From: Acidimicrobiia bacterium
GTDB taxonomy: Bacteria; Actinomycetota; Acidimicrobiia; Spongiisociales; UBA5794
Direction: 5' to 3'
Length of the DNA: 64,000 nucleotides
NCBI GenBank assembly: GCA_026985095.1
Contig: JALSQW010000020.1
Coordinates: forward strand, 1 to 64,000
Positions 40,241 to 49,683 of this stretch are shown one piece after another. The stretch's first letter is position 1. Every line of letters begins with the position of its first letter. The notes under the pieces were generated by a model. That model searched no databases and had not been told where the DNA came from. It saw nothing but the letters and a program-made list of their open reading frames with translations. Position numbers and translations under genes: made by a program.

Positions 40241-42624
40241 CCGTGACCCGGCGCAACATCGTGCTCAACCTCGTCATCCTGCTGGCGACGCTGGTGGTCG
40301 TGTCGATCATCTTGATCGTCGGCCGAGCGGTCCCCGAGCCGGCCAACACGACCCTGGCCGTCGGTCAGCCGTCGCCCGAGACGTTCGTCGCCAACCGATC
40401 GACCGAACCGATCGTCGACGAGGCAGCCGTCGAAGAGGCCCGCCAGGAAGCACGGGCGTCGGTTCCGACCCAGTTCAAGTTCAACAACGTCGCCACCCTC
40501 GAAGCCCAGCGTGAGGTCGCCCGCTTCTTCCAGGATCTCGAACGTCTCGCGTTCGTCGATGTTCCCGACGTTCCTCCACCGACGACGAGCCAGCCGCCGG
40601 AGACGACCACGACCACCGGTGCCACGTCGACGACCGACGGGGAGACCGGTCCGACGACCACCACCACGGTCCCGACCACGACGACGACCACCACCATCCC
40701 TCGCAAGGCCATCGAGGACCAGATCGCCCAGCTCTCGGCCTTGTATCCGAACCTCTCGATCGAGGCGATCCAGGCGTTCGTGCTCCTGTACAACAGCGAC
40801 CTCGATCGGGTCGAGGAGGGCGCCGATCCGGTGTTCCCCAAGATCGAGGAGCTGGCTCTCGGGCTGGTTCGCGACGAGGAGAACAAGGGGATCAAGCAGG
40901 GCGACCTCGCCGAGATCCGGAACAACTACCTGACCGGTGCGTTGCCGCGACCGCCGATCTTCGTTCCCGATCTCCCGGCCGAAGAGCAGGAGATGGCCGC
41001 CTCCGCCATCGGCGAGCTGGTGGGCCGGAGCCTTCGCGCCAACCTGGATCCCGACGACGAAGCCACCGAAGCCAAGCGTGAAGCGGAGGCGGCGGCCGTC
41101 GATCCGGACGACTACGCCGTCGTCTATTCGGGGGACGACACGATCGCCGTCGTCGGTGAGCCCCTCACCGACGTGCAGATAGAAGCCATCCGCCAACTCG
41201 GCTTGTACCAACCCGACGACGACTCGGTTCCGCTGCTGGCGATGGCGTTGCTCGGCTCGATCGCCGTTCTGCTCGCCGCGTTCTTCCTGTGGCGGATCGC
41301 GCCGTCACAGTGGTCCCGCCCGCGCCACTTCGCCCTCCTCGGGATCCTCCTGGTGCTGGCGGCGCTGATCTCCCGGATCCCCGAGTTCTTCATGGAGGAC
41401 AACCGGGCCCTGGGCTACCTGCTGCCTGCCGTCGCCGTCGGGTTCATCGCCGCGATCCTGTTCGATCCCCGCACCGCGGTGCTCATGGCGATCCCGATGG
41501 CGGCGTTCACCGCCATCTCGACCCAGGACCTGGCGTTCACCGTCTTCGCCGGGGCGTCCACGGTCGTGCCGGTGGGGTTCGTCTCGAGCTTGTCGTCGCG
41601 ACGTCAGCTCCGGCTGGCGGTGCTCGGCTCGGCGGCTGCCGCGGCGCCGATCGCCTACTCCGCCGAATGGCTGTTCGGATCCGCCGACACGGCGCTCCGA
41701 GCCGGACTGTGGGCGTTCGTGGGGGCGCTCGTCGCAGGGTTCTTGGGTCAGGGATTGGTTTCGTTCCTCGAGAACGCCTTCGGGGTGACGACCACCCTCA
41801 GCCTCCTCGATCTCCTGGACCGCAACCATCCGGCGTTGCGGCTCTTGGAGGAGAAGGCGCCGGGGACGTTCAACCACTCGATGCTCGTCGGGTCCCTCAC
41901 CGGGCGCGCGGCCCGAGCCATCGGCGCCGACCCGCTCCTCGCCCAAGCCGCCGCGTGGTACCACGACCTCGGCAAGACCGAAGACCCGCAGTACTTCATC
42001 GAGAACCAGTTCGGCGTGTCGAATCCACACGATCTCCTCGCTCCGGAGGAGTCGGCGGCGATCATCCGCAAGCACGTGACCGATGGTCTGCGGCTGGCCA
42101 AGAAGTACCGGATCCCGCCCGAGGTGGCAGCCGGGATCCGGGAGCATCACGGAACGGGCCTCATGCGGTACTTCTACCACAAGGCGCTCGAGGAGGATCC
42201 GACCGTGGATCCGAACCTGTTCCGTCACCACGGGGCCAAACCCAAGCGCAAGGAGATGGCGATCCTCATGATCGCCGATGCCGTGGAGGGCGCCTCGCGG
42301 GCGTATGCCCAGAACGAGGACCCCACCGCCGAGGGACTCGTCCGCCTCGTCGACACGGTCGTCCAGGAGAAGGTCGACGACGGCCAGCTCGACGAGTCGG
42401 CGCTCACCTTCGGTGACCTCACCGCGGTGAAGCGTGAGCTCGTCAGAGCACTGGTGGGGTACTACCACACGAGGGTGCCGTATCCGGGCTTCCCCGGCCC
42501 TCGGGTCGGCGCCGGGACCTCGGTCGCGCTTCCCGAACCCGACGAGCCTGCGCCGGTGATCGAGGTCGAAGCCTCCGCAGACACGGGAGAGGACGCGGAC
42601 CAGATCACGGAACCGCGCCCATGA
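40237..42624 (+). CDS. pgpH: PgpH-like 7TM-HD c-di-AMP phosphodiesterase
   Basis: A 795-residue membrane protein in the order TM1 (about 9-29), a 7TMR-HDED extracellular domain, seven TM helices (about 330-530) and a cytoplasmic HD domain. HD motifs include FNHSMLV, WYHDLGKT (H576-D577), and HHGTGLMRYFY. Known members (Listeria PgpH) hydrolyse c-di-AMP to pApA. A Thr/Pro-rich low-complexity insert (113-154) interrupts the extracellular domain. The phoH-pgpH-ybeY order is shared with Firmicutes. It overlaps both neighbours by 4 nt. Confidence 0.93.
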   Translation: MTVTRRNIVLNLVILLATLVVVSIILIVGRAVPEPANTTLAVGQPSPETFVANRSTEPIVDEAAVEEARQEARASVPTQFKFNNVATLEAQREVARFFQDLERLAFVDVPDVPPPTTSQPPETTTTTGATSTTDGETGPTTTTTVPTTTTTTTIPRKAIEDQIAQLSALYPNLSIEAIQAFVLLYNSDLDRVEEGADPVFPKIEELALGLVRDEENKGIKQGDLAEIRNNYLTGALPRPPIFVPDLPAEEQEMAASAIGELVGRSLRANLDPDDEATEAKREAEAAAVDPDDYAVVYSGDDTIAVVGEPLTDVQIEAIRQLGLYQPDDDSVPLLAMALLGSIAVLLAAFFLWRIAPSQWSRPRHFALLGILLVLAALISRIPEFFMEDNRALGYLLPAVAVGFIAAILFDPRTAVLMAIPMAAFTAISTQDLAFTVFAGASTVVPVGFVSSLSSRRQLRLAVLGSAAAAAPIAYSAEWLFGSADTALRAGLWAFVGALVAGFLGQGLVSFLENAFGVTTTLSLLDLLDRNHPALRLLEEKAPGTFNHSMLVGSLTGRAARAIGADPLLAQAAAWYHDLGKTEDPQYFIENQFGVSNPHDLLAPEESAAIIRKHVTDGLRLAKKYRIPPEVAAGIREHHGTGLMRYFYHKALEEDPTVDPNLFRHHGAKPKRKEMAILMIADAVEGASRAYAQNEDPTAEGLVRLVDTVVQEKVDDGQLDESALTFGDLTAVKRELVRALVGYYHTRVPYPGFPGPRVGAGTSVALPEPDEPAPVIEVEASADTGEDADQITEPRP

Positions 42625-43085
42625 ACATCATCGTGTCGGACGAACAGGACGACCCGCTCCCACTCGAGCGTGTGCTGCCCCTCGCCGAACAGGTGCTGGA
42701 GGCCGAAGGCGTCACTCCCGACGCCGAGGTGGCGATCGTGTTCGTCGACGAGGACGCCATCGCCGGCTACAACGAGCGGTACATGGGACGTTCCGGCCCC
42801 ACCGACGTCCTGTCGTTCCCGGTTCACGATGCCGAGCCGGGGACGCCTCCGGTGCCTGAGGCCCCTGGCGTGCCCCTCGCCCTCGGTGACGTCTTCATCG
42901 CTCCGGCGGTCGTCCGTCGCAACGCCGAGCGACACGGTGTCGATTTCGTCGACGAGTTGGCGCTGATGGTCGTCCACGGCCTCTTGCATCTGCTTGGCTG
43001 GGACCATCAGGAGGACGAGGAGGCCGAGCGGATGGAGGCCGAGGAACGCAAGCTCCTGGCGGCGGCGGGGAGACGTCGCCCGTGA
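42621..43085 (+). CDS. ybeY: Endoribonuclease YbeY
   Basis: A 154-residue zinc protein. The signature HGLLHLLGWDHQED matches HxxxHxxxxDH. The N-terminal half has GRSGPTDVLSFPVHD and ALGDVFIAP. It takes part in 16S rRNA 3'-end maturation and ribosome quality control. It overlaps pgpH and the CorC-like gene by 4 nt each, so all are translationally coupled. Confidence 0.95.
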   Translation: MNIIVSDEQDDPLPLERVLPLAEQVLEAEGVTPDAEVAIVFVDEDAIAGYNERYMGRSGPTDVLSFPVHDAEPGTPPVPEAPGVPLALGDVFIAPAVVRRNAERHGVDFVDELALMVVHGLLHLLGWDHQEDEEAERMEAEERKLLAAAGRRRP

Positions 43086-44254
43086 CGGCCGGCGCGTTGG
43101 CCCTGTCGGCTGCGCTGCTGTTCATGAGCGCCGTCCTGCGGGCAGCGGGGGCGTCGCTCGTGCGGACCCCTCGCGCCGACGCTCTGCACGACGCCGCCGC
43201 CGGTGACGAACGGGCAGCACTGGTCGCGGAACTCCTGGAGAGCCGCAACCGTGTGCAGCTGGCGTTGAGTCCCGTGCTGACGATGCTCGTCGTCCTCGCG
43301 GTGATCCCGGCGACCTGGGCGTTCTCTCGGATGTTCTCCGGTCCGACGCTGTTCGTCGTCCTCGTCGCGACGACGTTGCTGCTCGTGCTCGTCTCCGATC
43401 TCGCTCCGCGCACGATCGGTCGCACCCGTCCCCGCTGGTTCGCGTACCGCTTCGCTCGCTTGCTGGCGCTGGCGATGGCCGTCGGCGACGCCGCCAACGA
43501 CCTGGTGAGCGATCTCGAGGAGGAGATCGACCAGGACGAGGAGGCAGCAGCCGAGGCCGAAGAACGGGAGCTGATCTCGTCGGTCCTCGAGTTCACCGAC
43601 ACGCTCGTCCGGGAGGTGATGGTGCCCCGGCCCGACATGGTGACGCTCCCGGCGACCGCGTCGATCGACGAAGGCCTCGATGTGGTGCTCGAGTCGGGGA
43701 AGTCCCGCATCCCGCTGACCGGTGAGGGCCTCGACGACATCGTCGGGGTGTTGTACGCCCGGGACCTGCTTCGGGTCGTCGACGACGACAGTAGCCGACC
43801 CAGGACCTGCGGCGAGATCGCTCGGCCCGCGTACTTCGTTCCCGAGACGAAGCACATCGCCGAGTTGCTCCGCGACATGCAAGCCAACCAGGTCCACATG
43901 GCGATCGTCGTCGACGAGTTCGGGGGGACCGCGGGGCTGGTCACGATCGAGGATCTGATCGAGGAGATCGTCGGCGAGATCGCCGACGAGTACGACCGGG
44001 AGGAGCCGATGATCGTCCCCGTGGGGGAGGGCCGGTACCTGATCGACGCCCGTCTCGACGTCGACAGCCTCGCCGAGCTCACCGGCACCGACCTGCCCGA
44101 TCAGGACTGGGACACCGTCGGGGGACTCGTCCTCGGCCTCGCCGGTCGGGTCCCGAAGGAAGGCGAGCGGTTCGAGCACGACGGGCTCGTCTTCGTCGCC
44201 GAGCGGGTGCAGGGACGACGCATCGCCAAGGTGCGGGTGGAGCCTCGCCGATGA
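43082..44254 (+). CDS. CNNM/CorC-HlyC-type membrane protein with CBS domains
   Basis: A 390-residue protein. A DUF21/CNNM membrane domain with three helices (residues about 1-135) is followed by an acidic cytoplasmic linker (EEEIDQDEEAAAEAEE) and a CBS pair beginning VREVMVPRPDMVTL with MAIVVDEFGGTAGLVTIEDLIEEIVGEI. A C-terminal CorC_HlyC domain (GRYLIDARLDVDSLAEL, DTVGGLVLGLAGRVP) ends the protein. Members are implicated in Mg2+/Co2+ efflux or homeostasis. It sits between ybeY and era, the usual actinobacterial order. Confidence 0.92.
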   Translation: MTAGALALSAALLFMSAVLRAAGASLVRTPRADALHDAAAGDERAALVAELLESRNRVQLALSPVLTMLVVLAVIPATWAFSRMFSGPTLFVVLVATTLLLVLVSDLAPRTIGRTRPRWFAYRFARLLALAMAVGDAANDLVSDLEEEIDQDEEAAAEAEERELISSVLEFTDTLVREVMVPRPDMVTLPATASIDEGLDVVLESGKSRIPLTGEGLDDIVGVLYARDLLRVVDDDSSRPRTCGEIARPAYFVPETKHIAELLRDMQANQVHMAIVVDEFGGTAGLVTIEDLIEEIVGEIADEYDREEPMIVPVGEGRYLIDARLDVDSLAELTGTDLPDQDWDTVGGLVLGLAGRVPKEGERFEHDGLVFVAERVQGRRIAKVRVEPRR

Positions 44255-45132
44255 CCCGCTCGGGTTTCGTGTCCGTCGTCGGTCGTCCCAACGTCGGGAA
44301 GTCGACGCTCGTCAACGCGCTCGTCGGCCAGAAGGTGGCCATCACCTCTCCTCGACCGCAGACGACCCGCAACACCGTTCGTGGCGTGCTGACCTTGCCC
44401 GACGAGGACGCGCAGATCGTGTTCATCGACACACCGGGGCTGCACAAGCCCAAGAACGCGCTGGGAGAGCGGCTCAACCATCTCGTCTCGGGTTCCCTCA
44501 AGGACGCCGACGCGGTGCTGTTCGTTCTCGACGCCACCCAGAAGATCGGGCCCGGAGACCGGTTGATCGCCGAACGGCTCCGTCAGGCCGGGAGCCCCGT
44601 GGTGGTGGTCGTCAACAAGATCGATCTGGCGTCCAAGGAACAGATCGCCGAGCATCTGCTCGAAGCCGGCGAGTGGGACTTCGCCGCCTACGTCCCGACC
44701 TCGGCGACCGAAGGCGCCGGCCTGGACGCCGTCGTCACCGAGTTGGTCGATCTGCTTCCCGACGGGCCGTTCTACTTCCCGCCCGACATGCGCACGGACC
44801 AGCCCGACCGGCTCCTCGCCGCCGAGCTGATCCGGGAGAAGTACCTCGCCCGACTGCGGGAGGAGCTGCCGCACTCGTTGGCGGTCGTCGTCGACGAGAT
44901 GGAGACCCGCCCCAACGGGACCCTGTACGCCGCGGCAACGATCTACGTCGAGCGGGACTCGCAGAAGGGCATGGTCATCGGCAAGGGCGGGCGGCTGATC
45001 TCCGTCGTCGGGCGGGAAGCTCGCGAGGAGATGGAGACCGTCTTCGGTGCGCCCGTGTATCTCGATCTGCGAGTGAAGGTGGAGAAGGACTGGCAACGCC
45101 GCGACGCCCTCCTCGACCGTCTCGGCTTCTGA
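44251..45132 (+). CDS. era: GTPase Era
   Basis: A 293-residue ribosome-assembly GTPase. G1 is GRPNVGKSTL, G3 is DTPGLH, and G4 is NKID. A C-terminal KH domain has VIGKGGRLISVVGREAREEME and ends DWQRRDALLDRLGF. Era binds the 3' end of 16S rRNA during 30S maturation, consistent with its operon partners ybeY and phoH. It overlaps the preceding gene by 4 nt and is last of the phoH operon. Confidence 0.97.
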   Translation: MTRSGFVSVVGRPNVGKSTLVNALVGQKVAITSPRPQTTRNTVRGVLTLPDEDAQIVFIDTPGLHKPKNALGERLNHLVSGSLKDADAVLFVLDATQKIGPGDRLIAERLRQAGSPVVVVVNKIDLASKEQIAEHLLEAGEWDFAAYVPTSATEGAGLDAVVTELVDLLPDGPFYFPPDMRTDQPDRLLAAELIREKYLARLREELPHSLAVVVDEMETRPNGTLYAAATIYVERDSQKGMVIGKGGRLISVVGREAREEMETVFGAPVYLDLRVKVEKDWQRRDALLDRLGF

Positions 45133-45152
45133 GGCGATCCGCCGGGGAGGGA

Positions 45153-45434
45153 TCAGCCGGCGTAGCCGTGAACGAGGTGGGCCAGGTCCGTGTCCTTGTC
45201 GGTGAGGGCGGACTCCGCATGGGTCGTGAGGGTCAACGTCACCCGGTTCCAGCGGATGTCGATGTCGGGGTGATGGTCGGCGACCTCGGCGGCGAGGGCG
45301 ACCCGTACGACGAACCCCATGGCTTCGGCGAAATCGGCGAACACGAAGGTCCGTCGGAGGGATTCGCCGTCGATCTCCCATCCGGGATGGGATCGCACGA
45401 ACGCCCGGCGGAGCTCCTCGTCGAGTCTCGGCAT
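45153..45434 (-). CDS. Pterin-4a-carbinolamine dehydratase
   Basis: A 93-residue PCD/DCoH-family protein. The active-site pattern is VADHHPDIDIRWNRVTLTLTTH, with paired His, then a later His and the closing ALTDKDTDLA. PCD dehydrates 4a-hydroxy-tetrahydropterin; in bacteria without aromatic hydroxylases it is linked to molybdopterin or pterin salvage. No hydroxylase is nearby. The start at 45434 (MPRLDEELRRAF) follows CGAGGAGGCGACG and is divergent from recO, 45 nt apart. Confidence 0.88.
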   Translation of the reverse strand: MPRLDEELRRAFVRSHPGWEIDGESLRRTFVFADFAEAMGFVVRVALAAEVADHHPDIDIRWNRVTLTLTTHAESALTDKDTDLAHLVHGYAG

Positions 45435-45466
45435 CGTCGCCTCCTCGGTCGGTGGGATCTGTACGG

Positions 45467-45472
45467 TACCCT
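45467..45472 (+). promoter_or_regulatory. -10 box TACCCT, leaderless recO
   Basis: GGTACCCT (extended -10) ends 7 nt before the recO ATG at 45480, in the gap divergent from the PCD gene. No ribosome-binding site lies between them. Confidence 0.5.
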
Positions 45473-45479
45473 CCGAGCC

Positions 45480-46199
45480 ATGTCGCTGCGCTCCGACCAG
45501 GCGATCGTCCTGCGGGCCTACCCCTTCGGGGAGGCCGACAAGGTGGTCATCCTCCTCAGCCCGAACCGAGGGAAGCTCCGGACCGTCGCCAAGGGCGTTC
45601 GCAGGACCAAGAGCCGGTTCGGGGGTCGCCTCGAGCCGCTCACGCACGTCGATGTCGTCCTCTATGAGGGACGGAACCTCGACACCATCACCCAGGTCTC
45701 GATCATCGAGGGATTCCTCCATCTGCGGTCGGATCTCGATGCGTTGATGGCGGCAGGGACGATGGTCGAGATCGCCGATCTCGTCGCCCAGGAGGACGAG
45801 CCGGCGCACGGGCTGTTCCTGCTCCTCAGGCGAGGCCTCGAAGCCCTCGACGCGGGGGCGGTCCATCCCGACATCGTCACCGCGTTCCTGCTCCGGGCTG
45901 CGGCGGTGGTCGGGGTCGCTCCGGCCCTGGAGGCGTGCGCGGGATGTGGGACGCGCACGGGGCTCACGAGGTTCGGCTTTGGGGCCGGGGGTGTGCTCTG
46001 CGACTCGTGTCGTGTGCCCGGCGCCTACACGTTGCGAGACGGGATCGTGGAGTACCTCACGGTGCTCTCGCGGTCCGACCTGGCGTCGCTCCCCGAGGTC
46101 GATCGGCGGTTCACCGGGGAGGCGAGGGGCATCGCGAGGCGGTTCGTGGAGTACCACCTGGAACGTCGGCTCGAGTCGATGGTCGTCGCCGATGCCTGA
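45480..46199 (+). CDS. recO: DNA repair protein RecO
   Basis: A 239-residue recombination mediator. An N-terminal OB-fold (MSLRSDQAIVLRAYPFGEADKVV, then GKLRTVAKGVRRTKSRFGGRLEP) precedes a helical domain with a CxxC-x15-17-CxxC-like zinc site (CAGCGTRTG, LCDSC). RecO loads RecA onto SSB-coated single strands with RecR. Its last 8 nt overlap the uppS start. Confidence 0.94.
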   Translation: MSLRSDQAIVLRAYPFGEADKVVILLSPNRGKLRTVAKGVRRTKSRFGGRLEPLTHVDVVLYEGRNLDTITQVSIIEGFLHLRSDLDALMAAGTMVEIADLVAQEDEPAHGLFLLLRRGLEALDAGAVHPDIVTAFLLRAAAVVGVAPALEACAGCGTRTGLTRFGFGAGGVLCDSCRVPGAYTLRDGIVEYLTVLSRSDLASLPEVDRRFTGEARGIARRFVEYHLERRLESMVVADA

Positions 46200-46944
46200 A
46201 CGCGACGTTCCCCGTCATGTCGGGATCATCATGGATGGCAACGGTCGGTGGGCGAACGCCCGAGGCCTGCCGCGTACCGCCGGGCACGCCCAAGGGGAGC
46301 CCGCGCTGTTCGACGTCATCCACGGCGCCCTCGACCTGGGTATCGAGTGGCTGACCGCCTACACGTTCTCGACCGAGAACTGGAGCCGGTCTCCCGAAGA
46401 GGTCGAGTTCCTCATGAACTTCAACATCGACCTCCTGCGGCGCCGGCGCGACGAGCTCGACGACCTCGACGTAAGGGTCGTCTTCATCGGTGAGCGGGAC
46501 GATCCTCGGGTGCCCGACCAGCTCCGGATCGAGATGGCGGCCGCCGAGGGCCTGACCGAGGACAACACCACCATGACCGTCGTGTTCGCCTTCAACTACG
46601 GCGGTCGGGCGGAGATCGCTCATGCGGCTCGGCGTCTGGCGGAGGCCGCAGTGGCCGCCGACGTCGATCCTCGAGAGATCGACGTCGACGCCGTGGCGGG
46701 CCAGCTCTACCTCCCCGAGATGCCGGATCCGGAGTTGATCATCCGTACCTCGGGGGAGATGCGCATCTCGAACTTCCTCCTGTGGGAGGCGGCGTATGCC
46801 GAGTTCGTGTTCACCCCGGTGTTGTGGCCCGATTTCGATCGGAACGAACTGGCGCGGTGTGTCGACGAGTACCGGCGACGCGAACGACGGTTCGGTGGAG
46901 CGACCGACGCCGTCGCCGGGCCCAGGGACGGCACGTCGAGCTGA
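46192..46944 (+). CDS. uppS: Isoprenyl (undecaprenyl) diphosphate synthase
   Basis: A 250-residue cis-prenyltransferase. [20 protein letters not shown] holds the catalytic Asp. [18 protein letters not shown] and the C-terminal [26 protein letters not shown] (RxSG...RxSNF) complete the family set. It elongates farnesyl- or geranyl-diphosphate with IPP to the polyprenyl carrier for peptidoglycan and glycan assembly, possibly used by the glycosyltransferases at 14007-17046. The recO-uppS overlap is typical of actinobacteria. Confidence 0.95.
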   Translation: MPERDVPRHVGIIMDGNGRWANARGLPRTAGHAQGEPALFDVIHGALDLGIEWLTAYTFSTENWSRSPEEVEFLMNFNIDLLRRRRDELDDLDVRVVFIGERDDPRVPDQLRIEMAAAEGLTEDNTTMTVVFAFNYGGRAEIAHAARRLAEAAVAADVDPREIDVDAVAGQLYLPEMPDPELIIRTSGEMRISNFLLWEAAYAEFVFTPVLWPDFDRNELARCVDEYRRRERRFGGATDAVAGPRDGTSS

Positions 46945-46949
46945 CGCGG

Positions 46950-46955
46950 TACCAT
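46950..46955 (+). promoter_or_regulatory. -10 box TACCAT of glyS
   Basis: GGTACCAT lies 27 nt before the glycyl-tRNA synthetase ATG, with a short leader holding GCGAGGA. Confidence 0.4.
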
Positions 46956-46982
46956 GCCGGACCCTTCGCGAGGACGTGCGTG

Positions 46983-48287
46983 ATGCCCGCCGATTTCGAC
47001 ACCATCGTCAACCTGGCCACCAAACGTGGCTTCGTGTTCCAATCCTCCGAGATCTACGGAGGGCTGCGCTCGGCCTACGACTACGGGCCGTTGGGCGTCG
47101 AGCTGCTGCGCAACGTCAAGGAGCAGTGGTGGCGGTCGATGGTCCAGCTCCGGGAGGACGTCGTCGGCGTCGACACCGCCGTGATCCAGTCGCCCCTCGT
47201 CTGGGTCGCCTCGGGTCATGTCGCGTCCTTCTCCGATCCGCTCGTCGAATGCAAGGTCTGCCACAACCGGTTCCGGCTCGACAAGCTGGAGGATCCGAAC
47301 CGGTGTCCCGAGTGCGGATCGTCGGATTCGTTCACCGAGCCAAGGGCGTTCGAGTTGATGTTCAAGACGCACATGGGTCCGGTGGCCTCGGAGGAGAACA
47401 TCGTCTACCTGCGGCCCGAGACCGCGCAGGGGATCTTCATCAACTTCGAGAACGTCCGTCGCACCGCCCGCAAGAAGCTGCCGTTCGGGATCGCGCAGAT
47501 CGGCAAGTCGTTCCGCAACGAGATCACGCCGGGCCAGTTCGTGTTCCGGACGCGGGAGTTCGAGCAGATGGAGATGGAGTACTTCTGCCGGCCGGAGGAC
47601 GCCGACGAGTGGTTCCAGTACTGGCTCGAGGCGCGGCGCGACTGGTACCTCGATCTGGGGATGAGCGAGGACAACCTTCGGTTGCGCCCTCACGCGACCG
47701 ACGAGCTCTCCCACTATTCGTCGGGGACCTACGACGTCGAGTACCTGTTCCCGTGGGGCTGGGACGAGCTCGAGGGCATCGCCAACCGCACGGACTTCGA
47801 CCTCAAGGCCCACGCCGAGATGTCCGGCCAGGACCTCCGCTACTTCGACGCCGAGCGCAACGAGCGCTTCTATCCCTACGTCATCGAACCTGCCGCGGGT
47901 GCCACCCGGACGACGTTCGCGTTCCTCATCGACGCCTATCACACCGAGACGGTCCGGGGCGAGACCCGCGCGGTGCTTCGCCTCGACGCTCGGTTGGCGC
48001 CGATCAAGGTGGCGGTGCTTCCCCTCTCCAAGAAGGAGGAGCTGATCTCGGTGTCCCGAGAGCTGGCCGATTCGCTTCGGCCGCACTGGATGATCGAGCA
48101 CGACATCACCCAGTCGATCGGTCGGCGCTACCGGCGTCAGGACGAGATCGGGACCCCGTACTGTGTGACCGTCGACTTCGATACCCTGGACGATCGCCAG
48201 GTGACCGTGAGGGAGCGGGACTCGATGGCCCAGGATCGGATCCCCATCGACCGGTTGATCTCGTATCTCGCCGACCGCCTGCCGTAG
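46983..48287 (+). CDS. glyS: Glycine--tRNA ligase, dimeric alpha2 type
   Basis: A 434-residue class-II synthetase. It has the N-terminal [22 protein letters not shown], a small zinc-like insert with four Cys ([16 protein letters not shown]), motif 2 ([27 protein letters not shown]), motif 3 and the anticodon-binding domain ending [17 protein letters not shown]. This is the eukaryote/archaea-like alpha2 form used in actinobacteria and many Firmicutes, not the alpha2beta2 form. Confidence 0.96.
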   Translation: MPADFDTIVNLATKRGFVFQSSEIYGGLRSAYDYGPLGVELLRNVKEQWWRSMVQLREDVVGVDTAVIQSPLVWVASGHVASFSDPLVECKVCHNRFRLDKLEDPNRCPECGSSDSFTEPRAFELMFKTHMGPVASEENIVYLRPETAQGIFINFENVRRTARKKLPFGIAQIGKSFRNEITPGQFVFRTREFEQMEMEYFCRPEDADEWFQYWLEARRDWYLDLGMSEDNLRLRPHATDELSHYSSGTYDVEYLFPWGWDELEGIANRTDFDLKAHAEMSGQDLRYFDAERNERFYPYVIEPAAGATRTTFAFLIDAYHTETVRGETRAVLRLDARLAPIKVAVLPLSKKEELISVSRELADSLRPHWMIEHDITQSIGRRYRRQDEIGTPYCVTVDFDTLDDRQVTVRERDSMAQDRIPIDRLISYLADRLP

Positions 48288-48410
48288 CCGACGGGGGTGG
48301 CCGCTGTGCCGGTGCCGGCGATGTCTCTGTCCGTCCCCTGGGATCGTGGGTGGCGACCGTGCCGTTCGCGACGGTCCCGAGCGGAGGGCGAATGGGTGGT
48401 CGGGACCTGA

Positions 48411-49661
48411 TCAGGTGGTTTCGACGATCCGGCCGTCGGCGACGTAGAGGTTGCGGACGAGGCCGTCGGCCTTGATCAGCCTGCCGGTGAACGTCACCTG
48501 TTGGTCTCGGTCGAGACGGTCCGCAGCGTCGGGGGGAAACGCCACGATGGCGTCCACCTCGGTGTTGCCGTACAGATCGTTGGGGATCGTGGCGATGTGG
48601 ATCTTCGTCTTGGTGATCGGTTCTCCGGGGAAGTCCATGTCGGAGGTGCTTCGGGTGGCTCGTTTGACGATGCCCTCCCAGCGGACGGACGTTCCGGCGT
48701 ACCGTTCGTCGAAGCGTGCGTCCGTCTCGAAGGACAGCCGTCGTTCGGCGAACAGGTCCTGGGCGATCTCCAGCGGGTCGGTGGAGATCTGCGCATCGCG
48801 TGTGGTCGGGTGGTCGGCGGCGGGACGACCGGATCGTCCGGCTCGAGTGGCGTGCCATCCGGCGACGTCGGGGTCGGCGGGTAGGCGGTCGGCGAGTTCG
48901 TCGAGGATGGCGCCTGCTCCGGCGATGTCGCCGGCGGCCTGGAGGGGCTCCATCTGGGTCAACCGACCGTCGAGGTCGTCGGGGTGGGGTTGCACGGTCC
49001 CCCGCATGGCCTCGGCTGCCCGCCCTGCGTCGCCCTCGAGGCGGATCTCGACGGCTTCGTCGAGGCGGCGGGACAGCTCGGCGTCGGTGAGGGTGCGGCC
49101 GGTTGCGACGAGGCGTCGCACGGTGGAGACGATGACGTCGCGGTCCTTCTCGGCGCCTCTGGTGGTGAGCGTCGAGCCGGTGTCGGAGATCCGGAGGTTG
49201 GGGTGGGAGGCGAGGAGGCGCAGCAGCGCCATTTTCCGGGCCGGAGTCAAGAACGCGCGCAGGCCGTCGGGCTCGTCGGTGCGGATGGTGAAGCGATCGT
49301 CGAATTCGGCGTCTCCGATCTCCGTGTCGCCGACGCCGAAGATCTTGAGGACCCTGTGGATGCCCGATTCGTTGCGGAGCTCGAACGAGACGCCGACGGG
49401 TGGATAGGTGACGGTGTAGCGGGTGTACGTGGCGGAGTTCTCACCGGATTGCTGGGTGTAGGTGTACACCTCCACGGGAAGCCCCTGGAGGGTGCCTCGC
49501 AGTTGCGGTCGGCCGAAGAGGGTCGAGGGGCGGAACTCGACTCCGAGTTCTTCGGCTGCCTGGGCCCACGCGGTGTTGACGCGTTTGCGGCGGGCGGCTG
49601 CGGCACCGAGCGCGGCCCCGAAGACCAGGAGGATCAGGAAGAACACGACGATACCGACCAC
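48411..49661 (-). CDS. Membrane-anchored protein with OB-like C-terminal domain
   Basis: A 416-residue protein with one N-terminal membrane helix (about 3-23). A domain of about 150 residues opens ELGVEFRPSTLFGRPQLRGTLQGLPVEVYTYT, a pattern seen in DUF3137-like bacterial proteins. A helical TPR-like middle (TQMEPLQAAGDIAGAGAILDELADRL) and a C-terminal beta domain (VRWEGIVKRATRS, then QQVTFTGRLIKADGLVRNLYVADG) resembling tRNA_anti-like OB folds follow. Function unknown. The start is GTG at 49661, 22 nt from the Lrp-type gene on the same strand. Confidence 0.75.
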   Translation of the reverse strand: MVGIVVFFLILLVFGAALGAAAARRKRVNTAWAQAAEELGVEFRPSTLFGRPQLRGTLQGLPVEVYTYTQQSGENSATYTRYTVTYPPVGVSFELRNESGIHRVLKIFGVGDTEIGDAEFDDRFTIRTDEPDGLRAFLTPARKMALLRLLASHPNLRISDTGSTLTTRGAEKDRDVIVSTVRRLVATGRTLTDAELSRRLDEAVEIRLEGDAGRAAEAMRGTVQPHPDDLDGRLTQMEPLQAAGDIAGAGAILDELADRLPADPDVAGWHATRAGRSGRPAADHPTTRDAQISTDPLEIAQDLFAERRLSFETDARFDERYAGTSVRWEGIVKRATRSTSDMDFPGEPITKTKIHIATIPNDLYGNTEVDAIVAFPPDAADRLDRDQQVTFTGRLIKADGLVRNLYVADGRIVETT

Positions 49662-49683
49662 GTCGCCAGTGTAGGTTCCGGCG

